Assembly: GCF_037392515.1 (NCBI RefSeq)
Contig: NC_090295.1
Location: forward strand, 13,907,001 to 13,971,000
Length of the DNA stretch: 64,000 nucleotides
Direction of reading: 5' to 3'
Source: Haliotis asinina
Lineage: Eukaryota; Mollusca; Gastropoda; Lepetellida; Haliotidae
Positions 23,426-35,125 of this stretch are shown one piece after another. Numbering within the stretch: position 1 is the stretch's first letter; every line of letters begins with the position of its first letter. A program made the position numbers and the translations under genes. The notes below the pieces were generated by a model. The model was not told the DNA's origin. It searched no databases and saw only the letters and a program-made list of their open reading frames with translations.

Positions 23426-23677
23426 CAGCAACGTTTTTAGCACTTTATTTTGGAAACGGATTTTTTGACCAAATGCCTTCACTTTGTGTTTTAATGACCA
23501 TCCTCTTTATATCATCACTGACACTGACAAATGATGGTCCCCTGCCATTTCCTCCTACGGCCTTTACCTACTTTGTGGTATAATATCACTATCCACAAGT
23601 GTTTTGGTGATCACTTTGAGTGAAAGGAATATATGGCATGGTAGAACGTTTCATCAAAATGTCCTGGTCGTTGGTAG

Positions 23678-23750
23678 GTCCCTGTAGCGCAGGGGATAGC
23701 GCGCTGGACTTCTAATCCAGAGGCCGTGGGTTCGAATCCCACCAGGGATG
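23678..23750 (+). tRNA. tRNA-Arg(UCU)
   Basis: Copy 73. Majority sequence; spacer Ap follows. Confidence 0.96.
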
Positions 23751-24002
23751 CACCAACGTTTTTAGCACTTTATTTTGGAAACGGATTTTTTGACCAAATG
23801 CCTTCACTTTGTGCTTTAATGACCATCCTCTTTATATCATCACTGACACTGACAAATGATGGTCCCCTGCCATTTCCTCCTACGGCCTTTACCTACTTTG
23901 TGGTATAATATCACTATCCACAAGTGTTTTGGTGTTCACTTTGAGTGAAAGGAATATATGGCATGGTAGAACGTTTCATCAAAATGTCCTGGTCGTTGGT
24001 AG

Positions 24003-24075
24003 GTCCCTGTAGCGCAGGGGATAGCGCGCTGGACTTCTAATCCAGAGGCCGTGGGTTCGAATCCCACCAGGGATG
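24003..24075 (+). tRNA. tRNA-Arg(UCU)
   Basis: Copy 74. Majority sequence; spacer Ap follows. Confidence 0.96.
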
Positions 24076-24327
24076 CACCAACGTTTTTAGCACTTTATTT
24101 TGGAAACGGATTTTTTGACCAAATGCCTTCACTTTGTGCTTTAATGACCATCCTCTTTATATCATCACTGACACTGACAAATGAGGGTCCTCTGCCATTT
24201 CCTCCTACGGCCTCTACCTACTTTGTGGTATAGTATCACTATCCACAAGTGTTTTGGTGTTCGCTATGAGTGACAGGAATATATGGCATGGTAGAACGTT
24301 TCATCAAAATGTCCTGGTCGTTGGTAG

Positions 24328-24400
24328 GTCCCTGTAGCGCAGGGGATAGCGCGCTGGACTTCTAATCCAGAGGCCGTGGGTTCGAATCCCACCAGGGATG
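24328..24400 (+). tRNA. tRNA-Arg(UCU)
   Basis: Copy 75. Majority sequence; spacer Fp follows. Confidence 0.96.
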
Positions 24401-24652
24401 CACCAACGTTTTTAGCACTTTATTTTGGAAACGGATTTTTTGACCAAATGCCTTCACTTTGTGTTTTAATGACCATCCTCTTTATATCATCACTGACACT
24501 GACAAATGATGGTCCCCTGCCATTTCCTCCTACGGCTTTTACCTACTTTCTGCTATAATATCAGTATCCACAAGTGTTTTGGTGTTCGCTATGAGTGACA
24601 GGAATATATGGCATGGTAGAACTTTTCATCAAAATGTCCTAGTCGTTGGTAG

Positions 24653-24725
24653 GTCCCTGTAGCGCAGGGGATAGCGCGCTCGACTCCTAATCCAGAGGCC
24701 GTGGGTTCGAATCCCACCAGGGATG
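24653..24725 (+). tRNA. tRNA-Arg(CCU), C29-C41 mismatch
   Basis: Copy 76. CCU, C29 facing C41; spacer T follows. Confidence 0.88.
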
Positions 24726-24977
24726 CAGCAACGTTTTTAGCACTTTATTTTGGAAACGGATTTTTTGACCAAATGCCTTCACTTTGTGTTTTAATGACCA
24801 TCCTCTTTATATCATCACTGACACTGACAAATGATGGTACCCTGCCATTTCCTCCTACGGCCTTTACCTACTTTGTGGTATAATATCACTATCCACAAGT
24901 GTTTTGGTGTTCACTTTGAGTGAAAGGAATATATGGCATGGTAGAACGTTTCATCAAAATGTCCTGGTCGTTGGTAG

Positions 24978-25050
24978 GTCCCTGTAGCGCAGGGGATAGC
25001 GCGCTGGACTTCTAATCCAGAGGCCGTGGGTTCGAATCCCACCAGGGATG
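24978..25050 (+). tRNA. tRNA-Arg(UCU)
   Basis: Copy 77. Majority sequence; spacer M follows. Confidence 0.96.
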
Positions 25051-25302
25051 CAGCAACGTTTTTAGCACTTTATTTTGGAAACGGATTTTTTGACCAAATG
25101 CCTTCACTTTGTGTTTTAATGACCATCCTCTTTATGTCATCACTGACACTGACAAATGATGGTCCCCTGCCATTTCCTCCTACGGCCTTTACCTACTTTG
25201 TGGTATAATATCACTATCCACAAGTGTTTTGGTGTTCGCTATGAGTGACAGGAATATATGGCATGGTAGAACGTTTCATCAAAATGTCCTGGTCGTTGGT
25301 AG

Positions 25303-25375
25303 GTCCCTGTAGCGCAGGGGATAGCGCGCTCGACTTCTAATCCAGAGGCCGTGGGTTCGAATCCCACCAGGGATG
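25303..25375 (+). tRNA. tRNA-Arg(UCU), C29-C41 mismatch
   Basis: Copy 78. UCU with C29 facing C41; spacer Y follows. Confidence 0.9.
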
Positions 25376-25627
25376 CAGCAACGTTTTTAGCACTTTATTT
25401 TGGAAACGGATTTTTTGACCAAATGCCTTCACTTTACGTTTTAATGACCATCCTATTTATATCATCACTTAAACTGACAAATGATGGTCCCCTGCCATTT
25501 CCTCCTACGGCTTTTACCTACTTTGTGGTATAATATCACTATCCACAAGTGTTTTGGTGTTCACTATGAGTGAAAGGAATATATGGCATGGTAGAACGTT
25601 TCATCAAAATGTCCTAGTCGTTGGTAG

Positions 25628-25700
25628 GTCCCTGTAGCGCAGGGGATAGCGTGCTGGACTCCTAATCCAGAGGCCGTGGGTTCGAATCCCACCAGGGATG
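25628..25700 (+). tRNA. tRNA-Arg(CCU), paired anticodon stem
   Basis: Copy 79. G10-U25, CCU; spacer L follows. Confidence 0.93.
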
Positions 25701-25952
25701 CAGCAACGTTTTTAGCACTTTATTTTGGAAACGGATTTTTTGACCAAATGCCTTCACTTTGTGTTTTAATGACCATCCTCTTTATATCATCACTGACACT
25801 GACAAATGATGGTCCCCTGCCATTTCCTCCTACGGCCTTTACCTACTTTGTGGTATAATATCACTATCCACAAGTGTTTTGGTGATCACTTTGAGTGAAA
25901 GGAATATATGGCATGGTAGAACGTTTCATCAAAATGTCCTGGTCGTTGGTAG

Positions 25953-26025
25953 GTCCCTGTAGCGCAGGGGATAGCGCGCTGGACTTCTAATCCAGAGGCC
26001 GTGGGTTCGAATCCCACCAGGGATG
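25953..26025 (+). tRNA. tRNA-Arg(UCU)
   Basis: Copy 80. Majority sequence; spacer Ap follows. Confidence 0.96.
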
Positions 26026-26277
26026 CACCAACGTTTTTAGCACTTTATTTTGGAAACGGATTTTTTGACCAAATGCCTTCACTTTGTGCTTTAATGACCA
26101 TCCTATTTATATCATCACTGACACTGACAAATGATGGTCCCCTGCCATTTCCTCCTACGGCCTTTACCTACTTTGTGGTATAATATCACTATCCACAAGT
26201 GTTTTGGTGTTCACTTTGAGTGAAAGGAATATATGGCATGGTAGAACGTTTCATCAAAATGTCCTGGTCGTTGGTAG

Positions 26278-26350
26278 GTCCCTGTAGCGCAGGGGATAGC
26301 GCGCTGGACTTCTAATCCAGAGGCCGTGGGTTCGAATCCCACCAGGGATG
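26278..26350 (+). tRNA. tRNA-Arg(UCU)
   Basis: Copy 81. Majority sequence; spacer Ap follows. Confidence 0.96.
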
Positions 26351-26602
26351 CACCAACGTTTTTAGCACTTTATTTTGGAAACGGATTTTTTGACCAAATG
26401 CCTTCACTTTGTGCTTTAATGACCATCCTCTTTATATCATCACTGACACTGACAAATGAGGGTCCTCTGCCATTTCCTCCTACGGCCTCTACCTACTTTG
26501 TGGTATAGTATCACTATCCACAAGTGTTTTGGTGTTCGCTATGAGTGACAGGAATATATGGCATGGTAGAACGTTTCATCAAAATGTCCTGGTCGTTGGT
26601 AG

Positions 26603-26675
26603 GTCCCTGTAGCGCAGGGTATAGCGCGCTGGACTTCTAATCCAGAGGCCGTGGGTTCGAATCCCACCAGGGATG
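26603..26675 (+). tRNA. tRNA-Arg(UCU), D-loop variant
   Basis: Copy 82. D loop AGGGTATA; spacer F follows. Last copy of 13-unit block II. Confidence 0.94.
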
Positions 26676-26927
26676 CAGCAACGTTTTTAGCACTTTATTT
26701 TGGAAACGGATTTTTTGACCAAATGCCTTCACTTTGTGTTTTAATGACCATCCTCTTTATATCATCACTGACACTGACAAATGATGGTCCCCTGCCATTT
26801 CCTCCTACGGCTTTTACCTACTTTCTGCTATAATATCAGTATCCATAAGTGTTTTGGTGTTCGCTATGAGTGACAGGAATATATGGCATGGTAGAACTTT
26901 TCATCAAAATGTCCTAGTCGTTGGTAG

Positions 26928-27000
26928 GTCCCTGTAGCGCAGGGGATAGCGCGCTCGACTCCTAATCCAGAGGCCGTGGGTTCGAATCCCACCAGGGATG
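26928..27000 (+). tRNA. tRNA-Arg(CCU), C29-C41 mismatch
   Basis: Copy 83. CCU, C29 facing C41; spacer T follows. Confidence 0.88.
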
Positions 27001-27252
27001 CAGCAACGTTTTTAGCACTTTATTTTGGAAACGGATTTTTTGACCAAATGCCTTCACTTTGTGTTTTAATGACCATCCTCTTTATATCATCACTGACACT
27101 GACAAATGATGGTACCCTGCCATTTCCTCCTACGGCCTTTACCTACTTTGTGGTATAATATCACTATCCACAAGTGTTTTGGTGTTCACTTTGAGTGAAA
27201 GGAATATATGGCATGGTAGAACGTTTCATCAAAATGTCCTGGTCGTTGGTAG

Positions 27253-27325
27253 GTCCCTGTAGCGCAGGGGATAGCGCGCTGGACTTCTAATCCAGAGGCC
27301 GTGGGTTCGAATCCCACCAGGGATG
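27253..27325 (+). tRNA. tRNA-Arg(UCU)
   Basis: Copy 84. Majority sequence; spacer Ap follows. Confidence 0.96.
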
Positions 27326-27577
27326 CACCAACGTTTTTAGCACTTTATTTTGGAAACGGATTTTTTGACCAAATGCCTTCACTTTGTGCTTTAATGACCA
27401 TCCTCTTTATATCATCACTGACACTGACAAATGAGGGTCCTCTGCCATTTCCTCCTACGGCCTCTACCTACTTTGTGGTATAGTATCACTATCCACAAGT
27501 GTTTTGGTGTTCGCTATGAGTGACAGGAATATATGGCATGGTAGAACGTTTCATCAAAATGTCCTGGTCGTTGGTAG

Positions 27578-27650
27578 GTCCCTGTAGCGCAGGGGATAGC
27601 GCGCTCGACTCCTAATCCAGAGGCCGTGGGTTCGAATCCCACCAGGGATG
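27578..27650 (+). tRNA. tRNA-Arg(CCU), C29-C41 mismatch
   Basis: Copy 85. CCU, C29 facing C41, but preceded by an A-type spacer with CCTGGTCG. Its first T-run is TTTCT. Spacer L follows. Confidence 0.88.
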
Positions 27651-27902
27651 CAGCAACGTTTCTAGCACTTTATTTTGGAAACGGATTTTTTGACCAAATG
27701 CCTTCACTTTGTGTTTTAATGACCATCCTCTTTATATCATCACTGACACTGACAAATGATGGTCCCCTGCCATTTCCTCCTACGGCCTTTACCTACTTTG
27801 TGGTATAATATCACTATCCACAAGTGTTTTGGTGATCACTTTGAGTGAAAGGAATATATGGCATGGTAGAACGTTTCATCAAAATGTCCTGGTCGTTGGT
27901 AG

Positions 27903-27975
27903 GTCCCTGTAGCGCAGGGGATAGCGCGCTGGACTTCTAATCCAGAGGCCGTGGGTTCGAATCCCACCAGGGATG
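27903..27975 (+). tRNA. tRNA-Arg(UCU)
   Basis: Copy 86. Majority sequence; spacer Ap follows. Confidence 0.96.
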
Positions 27976-28227
27976 CACCAACGTTTTTAGCACTTTATTT
28001 TGGAAACGGATTTTTTGACCAAATGCCTTCACTTTGTGCTTTAATGACCATCCTATTTATATCATCACTGACACTGACAAATGATGGTCCCCTGCCATTT
28101 CCTCCTACGGCCTTTACCTACTTTGTGGTATAATATCACTATCCACAAGTGTTTTGGTGTTCACTTTGAGTGAAAGGAATATATGGCATGGTAGAACGTT
28201 TCATCAAAATGTCCTGGTCGTTGGTAG

Positions 28228-28300
28228 GTCCCTGTAGCGCAGGGGATAGCGCGCTGGACTTCTAATCCAGAGGCCGTGGGTTCGAATCCCACCAGGGATG
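28228..28300 (+). tRNA. tRNA-Arg(UCU)
   Basis: Copy 87. Majority sequence; spacer A follows. Confidence 0.96.
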
Positions 28301-28552
28301 CAGCAACGTTTTTAGCACTTTATTTTGGAAACGGATTTTTTGACCAAATGCCTTCACTTTGTGCTTTAATGACCATCCTCTTTATATCATCACTGACACT
28401 GACAAATGAGGGTCCTCTGCCATTTCCTCCTACGGCCTCTACCTACTTTGTGGTATAGTATCACTATCCACAAGTGTTTTGGTGTTCGCTATGAGTGACA
28501 GGAATATATGGCATGGTAGAACGTTTCATCAAAATGTCCTGGTCGTTGGTAG

Positions 28553-28625
28553 GTCCCTGTAGCGCAGGGGATAGCGCGCTGGACTTCTAATCCAGAGGCC
28601 GTGGGTTCGAATCCCACCAGGGATG
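28553..28625 (+). tRNA. tRNA-Arg(UCU)
   Basis: Copy 88. Majority sequence; spacer Fp follows. Confidence 0.96.
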
Positions 28626-28877
28626 CACCAACGTTTTTAGCACTTTATTTTGGAAACGGATTTTTTGACCAAATGCCTTCACTTTGTGTTTTAATGACCA
28701 TCCTCTTTATATCATCACTGACACTGACAAATGATGGTCCCCTGCCATTTCCTCCTACGGCTTTTACCTACTTTCTGCTATAATATCAGTATCCATAAGT
28801 GTTTTGGTGTTCGCTATGAGTGACAGGAATATATGGCATGGTAGAACTTTTCATCAAAATGTCCTAGTCGTTGGTAG

Positions 28878-28950
28878 GTCCCTGTAGCGCAGGGGATAGC
28901 GCGCTCGACTCCTAATCCAGAGGCCGTGGGTTCGAATCCCACCAGGGATG
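28878..28950 (+). tRNA. tRNA-Arg(CCU), C29-C41 mismatch
   Basis: Copy 89. CCU, C29 facing C41; spacer T follows. Confidence 0.88.
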
Positions 28951-29202
28951 CAGCAACGTTTTTAGCACTTTATTTTGGAAACGGATTTTTTGACCAAATG
29001 CCTTCACTTTGTGTTTTAATGACCATCCTCTTTATATCATCACTGACACTGACAAATGATGGTACCCTGCCATTTCCTCCTACGGCCTTTACCTACTTTG
29101 TGGTATAATATCACTATCCACAAGTGTTTTGGTGTTCACTTTGAGTGAAAGGAATATATGGCATGGTAGAACGTTTCATCAAAATGTCCTGGTCGTTGGT
29201 AG

Positions 29203-29275
29203 GTCCCTGTAGCGCAGGGGATAGCGCGCTGGACTTCTAATCCAGAGGCCGTGGGTTCGAATCCCACCAGGGATG
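29203..29275 (+). tRNA. tRNA-Arg(UCU)
   Basis: Copy 90. Majority sequence; spacer M follows. Confidence 0.96.
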
Positions 29276-29527
29276 CAGCAACGTTTTTAGCACTTTATTT
29301 TGGAAACGGATTTTTTGACCAAATGCCTTCACTTTGTGTTTTAATGACCATCCTCTTTATGTCATCACTGACACTGACAAATGATGGTCCCCTGCCATTT
29401 CCTCCTACGGCCTTTACCTACTTTGTGGTATAATATCACTATCCACAAGTGTTTTGGTGTTCGCTATGAGTGACAGGAATATATGGCATGGTAGAACGTT
29501 TCATCAAAATGTCCTGGTCGTTGGTAG

Positions 29528-29600
29528 GTCCCTGTAGCGCAGGGGATAGCGCGCTGGACTTCTAATCCAGAGGCCGTGGGTTCGAATCCCACCAGGGATG
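29528..29600 (+). tRNA. tRNA-Arg(UCU)
   Basis: Copy 91. Majority sequence; spacer Y follows. The equivalent place in the 13-unit blocks (copies 65, 78) has C29. Confidence 0.96.
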
Positions 29601-29852
29601 CAGCAACGTTTTTAGCACTTTATTTTGGAAACGGATTTTTTGACCAAATGCCTTCACTTTACGTTTTAATGACCATCCTATTTATATCATCACTTAAACT
29701 GACAAATGATGGTCCCCTGCCATTTCCTCCTACGGCTTTTACCTACTTTGTGGTATAATATCACTATCCACAAGTGTTTTGGTGTTCACTATGAGTGAAA
29801 GGAATATATGGCATGGTAGAACGTTTCATCAAAATGTCCTAGTCGTTGGTAG

Positions 29853-29925
29853 GTCCCTGTAGCGCAGGGGATAGCGTGCTGGACTCCTAATCCAGAGGCC
29901 GTGGGTTCGAATCCCACCAGGGATG
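29853..29925 (+). tRNA. tRNA-Arg(CCU), paired anticodon stem
   Basis: Copy 92. G10-U25, CCU; spacer M follows. Confidence 0.93.
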
Positions 29926-30177
29926 CAGCAACGTTTTTAGCACTTTATTTTGGAAACGGATTTTTTGACCAAATGCCTTCACTTTGTGTTTTAATGACCA
30001 TCCTCTTTATGTCATCACTGACACTGACAAATGATGGTCCCCTGCCATTTCCTCCTACGGCCTTTACCTACTTTGTGGTATAATATCACTATCCACAAGT
30101 GTTTTGGTGATCACTTTGAGTGAAAGGAATATATGGCATGGTAGAACGTTTCATCAAAATGTCCTGGTCGTTGGTAG

Positions 30178-30250
30178 GTCCCTGTAGCGCAGGGGATAGC
30201 GCGCTGGACTTCTAATCCAGAGGCCGTGGGTTCGAATCCCACCAGGGATG
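30178..30250 (+). tRNA. tRNA-Arg(UCU)
   Basis: Copy 93. Majority sequence; spacer Ap follows. First copy of a 4-unit block repeated once. Confidence 0.96.
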
Positions 30251-30502
30251 CACCAACGTTTTTAGCACTTTATTTTGGAAACGGATTTTTTGACCAAATG
30301 CCTTCACTTTGTGCTTTAATGACCATCCTATTTATATCATCACTGACACTGACAAATGATGGTCCCCTGCCATTTCCTCCTACGGCCTTTACCTACTTTG
30401 TGGTATAATATCACTATCCACAAGTGTTTTGGTGTTCACTTTGAGTGAAAGGAATATATGGCATGGTAGAACGTTTCATCAAAATGTCCTGGTCGTTGGT
30501 AG

Positions 30503-30575
30503 GTCCCTGTAGCGCAGGGGATAGCGCGCTGGACTTCTAATCCAGAGGCCGTGGGTTCGAATCCCACCAGGGATG
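30503..30575 (+). tRNA. tRNA-Arg(UCU)
   Basis: Copy 94. Majority sequence; spacer Ap follows. Confidence 0.96.
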
Positions 30576-30827
30576 CACCAACGTTTTTAGCACTTTATTT
30601 TGGAAACGGATTTTTTGACCAAATGCCTTCACTTTGTGCTTTAATGACCATCCTCTTTATATCATCACTGACACTGACAAATGAGGGTCCTCTGCCATTT
30701 CCTCCTACGGCCTCTACCTACTTTGTGGTATAGTATCACTATCCACAAGTGTTTTGGTGTTCGCTATGAGTGACAGGAATATATGGCATGGTAGAACGTT
30801 TCATCAAAATGTCCTGGTCGTTGGTAG

Positions 30828-30900
30828 GTCCCTGTAGCGCAGGGTATAGCGCGCTGGACTTCTAATCCAGAGGCCGTGGGTTCGAATCCCACCAGGGATG
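30828..30900 (+). tRNA. tRNA-Arg(UCU), D-loop variant
   Basis: Copy 95. D loop AGGGTATA; spacer F follows. Confidence 0.94.
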
Positions 30901-31152
30901 CAGCAACGTTTTTAGCACTTTATTTTGGAAACGGATTTTTTGACCAAATGCCTTCACTTTGTGTTTTAATGACCATCCTCTTTATATCATCACTGACACT
31001 GACAAATGATGGTCCCCTGCCATTTCCTCCTACGGCTTTTACCTACTTTCTGCTATAATATCAGTATCCATAAGTGTTTTGGTGTTCGCTATGAGTGACA
31101 GGAATATATGGCATGGTAGAACTTTTCATCAAAATGTCCTAGTCGTTGGTAG

Positions 31153-31225
31153 GTCCCTGTAGCGCAGGGGATAGCGCGCTCGACTCCTAATCCAGAGGCC
31201 GTGGGTTCGAATCCCACCAGGGATG
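31153..31225 (+). tRNA. tRNA-Arg(CCU), C29-C41 mismatch
   Basis: Copy 96. CCU, C29 facing C41; spacer T (with TATAACATC) follows. Confidence 0.88.
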
Positions 31226-31477
31226 CAGCAACGTTTTTAGCACTTTATTTTGGAAACGGATTTTTTGACCAAATGCCTTCACTTTGTGTTTTAATGACCA
31301 TCCTCTTTATATCATCACTGACACTGACAAATGATGGTACCCTGCCATTTCCTCCTACGGCCTTTACCTACTTTGTGGTATAACATCACTATCCACAAGT
31401 GTTTTGGTGTTCACTTTGAGTGAAAGGAATATATGGCATGGTAGAACGTTTCATCAAAATGTCCTGGTCGTTGGTAG

Positions 31478-31550
31478 GTCCCTGTAGCGCAGGGGATAGC
31501 GCGCTGGACTTCTAATCCAGAGGCCGTGGGTTCGAATCCCACCAGGGATG
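31478..31550 (+). tRNA. tRNA-Arg(UCU)
   Basis: Copy 97. Majority sequence; spacer Ap follows. Confidence 0.96.
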
Positions 31551-31802
31551 CACCAACGTTTTTAGCACTTTATTTTGGAAACGGATTTTTTGACCAAATG
31601 CCTTCACTTTGTGCTTTAATGACCATCCTATTTATATCATCACTGACACTGACAAATGATGGTCCCCTGCCATTTCCTCCTACGGCCTTTACCTACTTTG
31701 TGGTATAATATCACTATCCACAAGTGTTTTGGTGTTCACTTTGAGTGAAAGGAATATATGGCATGGTAGAACGTTTCATCAAAATGTCCTGGTCGTTGGT
31801 AG

Positions 31803-31875
31803 GTCCCTGTAGCGCAGGGGATAGCGCGCTGGACTTCTAATCCAGAGGCCGTGGGTTCGAATCCCACCAGGGATG
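31803..31875 (+). tRNA. tRNA-Arg(UCU)
   Basis: Copy 98. Majority sequence; spacer Ap follows. Confidence 0.96.
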
Positions 31876-32127
31876 CACCAACGTTTTTAGCACTTTATTT
31901 TGGAAACGGATTTTTTGACCAAATGCCTTCACTTTGTGCTTTAATGACCATCCTCTTTATATCATCACTGACACTGACAAATGAGGGTCCTCTGCCATTT
32001 CCTCCTACGGCCTCTACCTACTTTGTGGTATAGTATCACTATCCACAAGTGTTTTGGTGTTCGCTATGAGTGACAGGAATATATGGCATGGTAGAACGTT
32101 TCATCAAAATGTCCTGGTCGTTGGTAG

Positions 32128-32200
32128 GTCCCTGTAGCGCAGGGTATAGCGCGCTGGACTTCTAATCCAGAGGCCGTGGGTTCGAATCCCACCAGGGATG
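32128..32200 (+). tRNA. tRNA-Arg(UCU), D-loop variant
   Basis: Copy 99. D loop AGGGTATA; spacer F follows. Confidence 0.94.
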
Positions 32201-32452
32201 CAGCAACGTTTTTAGCACTTTATTTTGGAAACGGATTTTTTGACCAAATGCCTTCACTTTGTGTTTTAATGACCATCCTCTTTATATCATCACTGACACT
32301 GACAAATGATGGTCCCCTGCCATTTCCTCCTACGGCTTTTACCTACTTTCTGCTATAATATCAGTATCCATAAGTGTTTTGGTGTTCGCTATGAGTGACA
32401 GGAATATATGGCATGGTAGAACTTTTCATCAAAATGTCCTAGTCGTTGGTAG

Positions 32453-32525
32453 GTCCCTGTAGCGCAGGGGATAGCGCGCTCGACTCCTAATCCAGAGGCC
32501 GTGGGTTCGAATCCCACCAGGGATG
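32453..32525 (+). tRNA. tRNA-Arg(CCU), C29-C41 mismatch
   Basis: Copy 100. CCU, C29 facing C41; spacer T (with TATAACATC) follows. Confidence 0.88.
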
Positions 32526-32777
32526 CAGCAACGTTTTTAGCACTTTATTTTGGAAACGGATTTTTTGACCAAATGCCTTCACTTTGTGTTTTAATGACCA
32601 TCCTCTTTATATCATCACTGACACTGACAAATGATGGTACCCTGCCATTTCCTCCTACGGCCTTTACCTACTTTGTGGTATAACATCACTATCCACAAGT
32701 GTTTTGGTGTTCACTTTGAGTGAAAGGAATATATGGCATGGTAGAACGTTTCATCAAAATGTCCTGGTCGTTGGTAG

Positions 32778-32850
32778 GTCCCTGTAGCGCAGGGGATAGC
32801 GCGCTGGACTTCTAATCCAGAGGCCGTGGGTTCGAATCCCACCAGGGATG
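32778..32850 (+). tRNA. tRNA-Arg(UCU)
   Basis: Copy 101. Majority sequence; spacer Ap follows. Confidence 0.96.
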
Positions 32851-33102
32851 CACCAACGTTTTTAGCACTTTATTTTGGAAACGGATTTTTTGACCAAATG
32901 CCTTCACTTTGTGCTTTAATGACCATCCTCTTTATATCATCACTGACACTGACAAATGAGGGTCCTCTGCCATTTCCTCCTACGGCCTCTACCTACTTTG
33001 TGGTATAGTATCACTATCCACAAGTGTTTTGGTGTTCGCTATGAGTGACAGGAATATATGGCATGGTAGAACGTTTCATCAAAATGTCCTGGTCGTTGGT
33101 AG

Positions 33103-33175
33103 GTCCCTGTAGCGCAGGGGATAGCGCGCTCGACTCCTAATCCAGAGGCCGTGGGTTCGAATCCCACCAGGGATG
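33103..33175 (+). tRNA. tRNA-Arg(CCU), C29-C41 mismatch
   Basis: Copy 102. CCU, C29 facing C41; first T-run is TTTCT, as in copy 85. Spacer T follows. Confidence 0.88.
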
Positions 33176-33427
33176 CAGCAACGTTTCTAGCACTTTATTT
33201 TGGAAACGGATTTTTTGACCAAATGCCTTCACTTTGTGTTTTAATGACCATCCTCTTTATATCATCACTGACACTGACAAATGATGGTACCCTGCCATTT
33301 CCTCCTACGGCCTTTACCTACTTTGTGGTATAATATCACTATCCACAAGTGTTTTGGTGTTCACTTTGAGTGAAAGGAATATATGGCATGGTAGAACGTT
33401 TCATCAAAATGTCCTGGTCGTTGGTAG

Positions 33428-33500
33428 GTCCCTGTAGCGCAGGGGATAGCGCGCTGGACTTCTAATCCAGAGGCCGTGGGTTCGAATCCCACCAGGGATG
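33428..33500 (+). tRNA. tRNA-Arg(UCU)
   Basis: Copy 103. Majority sequence; spacer M follows. Confidence 0.96.
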
Positions 33501-33752
33501 CAGCAACGTTTTTAGCACTTTATTTTGGAAACGGATTTTTTGACCAAATGCCTTCACTTTGTGTTTTAATGACCATCCTCTTTATGTCATCACTGACACT
33601 GACAAATGATGGTCCCCTGCCATTTCCTCCTACGGCCTTTACCTACTTTGTGGTATAATATCACTATCCACAAGTGTTTTGGTGTTCACTTTGAGTGAAA
33701 GGAATATATGGCATGGTAGAACGTTTCATCAAAATGTCCTGGTCGTTGGTAG

Positions 33753-33825
33753 GTCCCTGTAGCGCAGGGGATAGCGCGCTGGACTTCTAATCCAGAGGCC
33801 GTGGGTTCGAATCCCACCAGGGATG
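33753..33825 (+). tRNA. tRNA-Arg(UCU)
   Basis: Copy 104. Majority sequence; spacer Yp follows. Confidence 0.96.
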
Positions 33826-34077
33826 CACCAACGTTTTTAGCACTTTATTTTGGAAACGGATTTTTTGACCAAATGCCTTCACTTTACGTTTTAATGACCA
33901 TCCTATTTATATCATCACTTAAACTGACAAATGAGGGTCCCCTGCCATTTCCTCCTACGGCCTTTACCTACTTTGTGGTATAATATCACTATCCACAAGT
34001 GTTTTGGTGTTCACTTTGAGTGAAAGGAATATATGGCATGGTAGAACGTTTCATCAAAATGTCCTGGTCGTTGGTAG

Positions 34078-34150
34078 GTCCCTGTAGCGCAGGGGATAGC
34101 GCGCTGGACTTCTAATCCAGAGGCCGTGGGTTCGAATCCCACCAGGGATG
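34078..34150 (+). tRNA. tRNA-Arg(UCU)
   Basis: Copy 105. Majority sequence; spacer M follows. Confidence 0.96.
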
Positions 34151-34402
34151 CAGCAACGTTTTTAGCACTTTATTTTGGAAACGGATTTTTTGACCAAATG
34201 CCTTCACTTTGTGTTTTAATGACCATCCTCTTTATGTCATCACTGACACTGACAAATGATGGTCCCCTGCCATTTCCTCCTACGGCCTTTACCTACTTTG
34301 TGGTATAATATCACTATCCACAAGTGTTTTGGTGTTCACTTTGAGTGAAAGGAATATATGGCATGGTAGAACGTTTCATCAAAATGTCCTGGTCGTTGGT
34401 AG

Positions 34403-34475
34403 GTCCCTGTAGCGCAGGGGATAGCGCGCTGGACTTCTAATCCAGAGGCCGTGGGTTCGAATCCCACCAGGGATG
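34403..34475 (+). tRNA. tRNA-Arg(UCU)
   Basis: Copy 106. Majority sequence; spacer Y follows. Confidence 0.96.
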
Positions 34476-34727
34476 CAGCAACGTTTTTAGCACTTTATTT
34501 TGGAAACGGATTTTTTGACCAAATGCCTTCACTTTACGTTTTAATGACCATCCTATTTATATCATCACTTAAACTGACAAATGAGGGTCCCCTGCCATTT
34601 CCTCCTACGGCTTTTACCTACTTTGTGGTATAATATCACTATCCACAAGTGTTTTGGTGTTCACTTTGAGTGAAAGGAATATATGGCATGGTAGAACGTT
34701 TCATCAAAATGTCCTGGTCGTTGGTAG

Positions 34728-34800
34728 GTCCCTGTAGCGCAGGGGATAGCGCGCTGGACTTCTAATCCAGAGGCCGTGGGTTCGAATCCCACCACGGATG
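34728..34800 (+). tRNA. tRNA-Arg(UCU), acceptor-stem mismatch
   Basis: Copy 107. 3' acceptor strand CACGGAT instead of CAGGGAT puts C5 opposite C68, the only acceptor mismatch in the array. Possibly inactive. Spacer Lp follows. Confidence 0.88.
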
Positions 34801-35052
34801 CACCAACGTTTTTAGCACTTTATTTTGGAAACGGATTTTTTGACCAAATGCCTTCACTTTGCGTTTTAATGACCATCCTCTTTATATCATCACTGACACT
34901 GACAAATGAGGGTCCCCTGCCATTTCCTCCTACGGCTTTTACCTACTTTGTGGTATAATATCACTATCCACAAGTGTTTTGGTGTTCGCTATGAGTGACA
35001 GGAATATATGGCATGGTAGAACGTTTCATCAAAATGTCCTGGTCGTTGGTAG

Positions 35053-35125
35053 GTCCCTGTAGCGCAGGGTATAGCGCGCTGGACTTCTAATCCAGAGGCC
35101 GTGGGTTCGAATCCCACCAGGGATG
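35053..35125 (+). tRNA. tRNA-Arg(UCU), D-loop variant
   Basis: Copy 108. D loop AGGGTATA; spacer Y follows. Start of the block that resembles copies 38-49. Confidence 0.94.
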
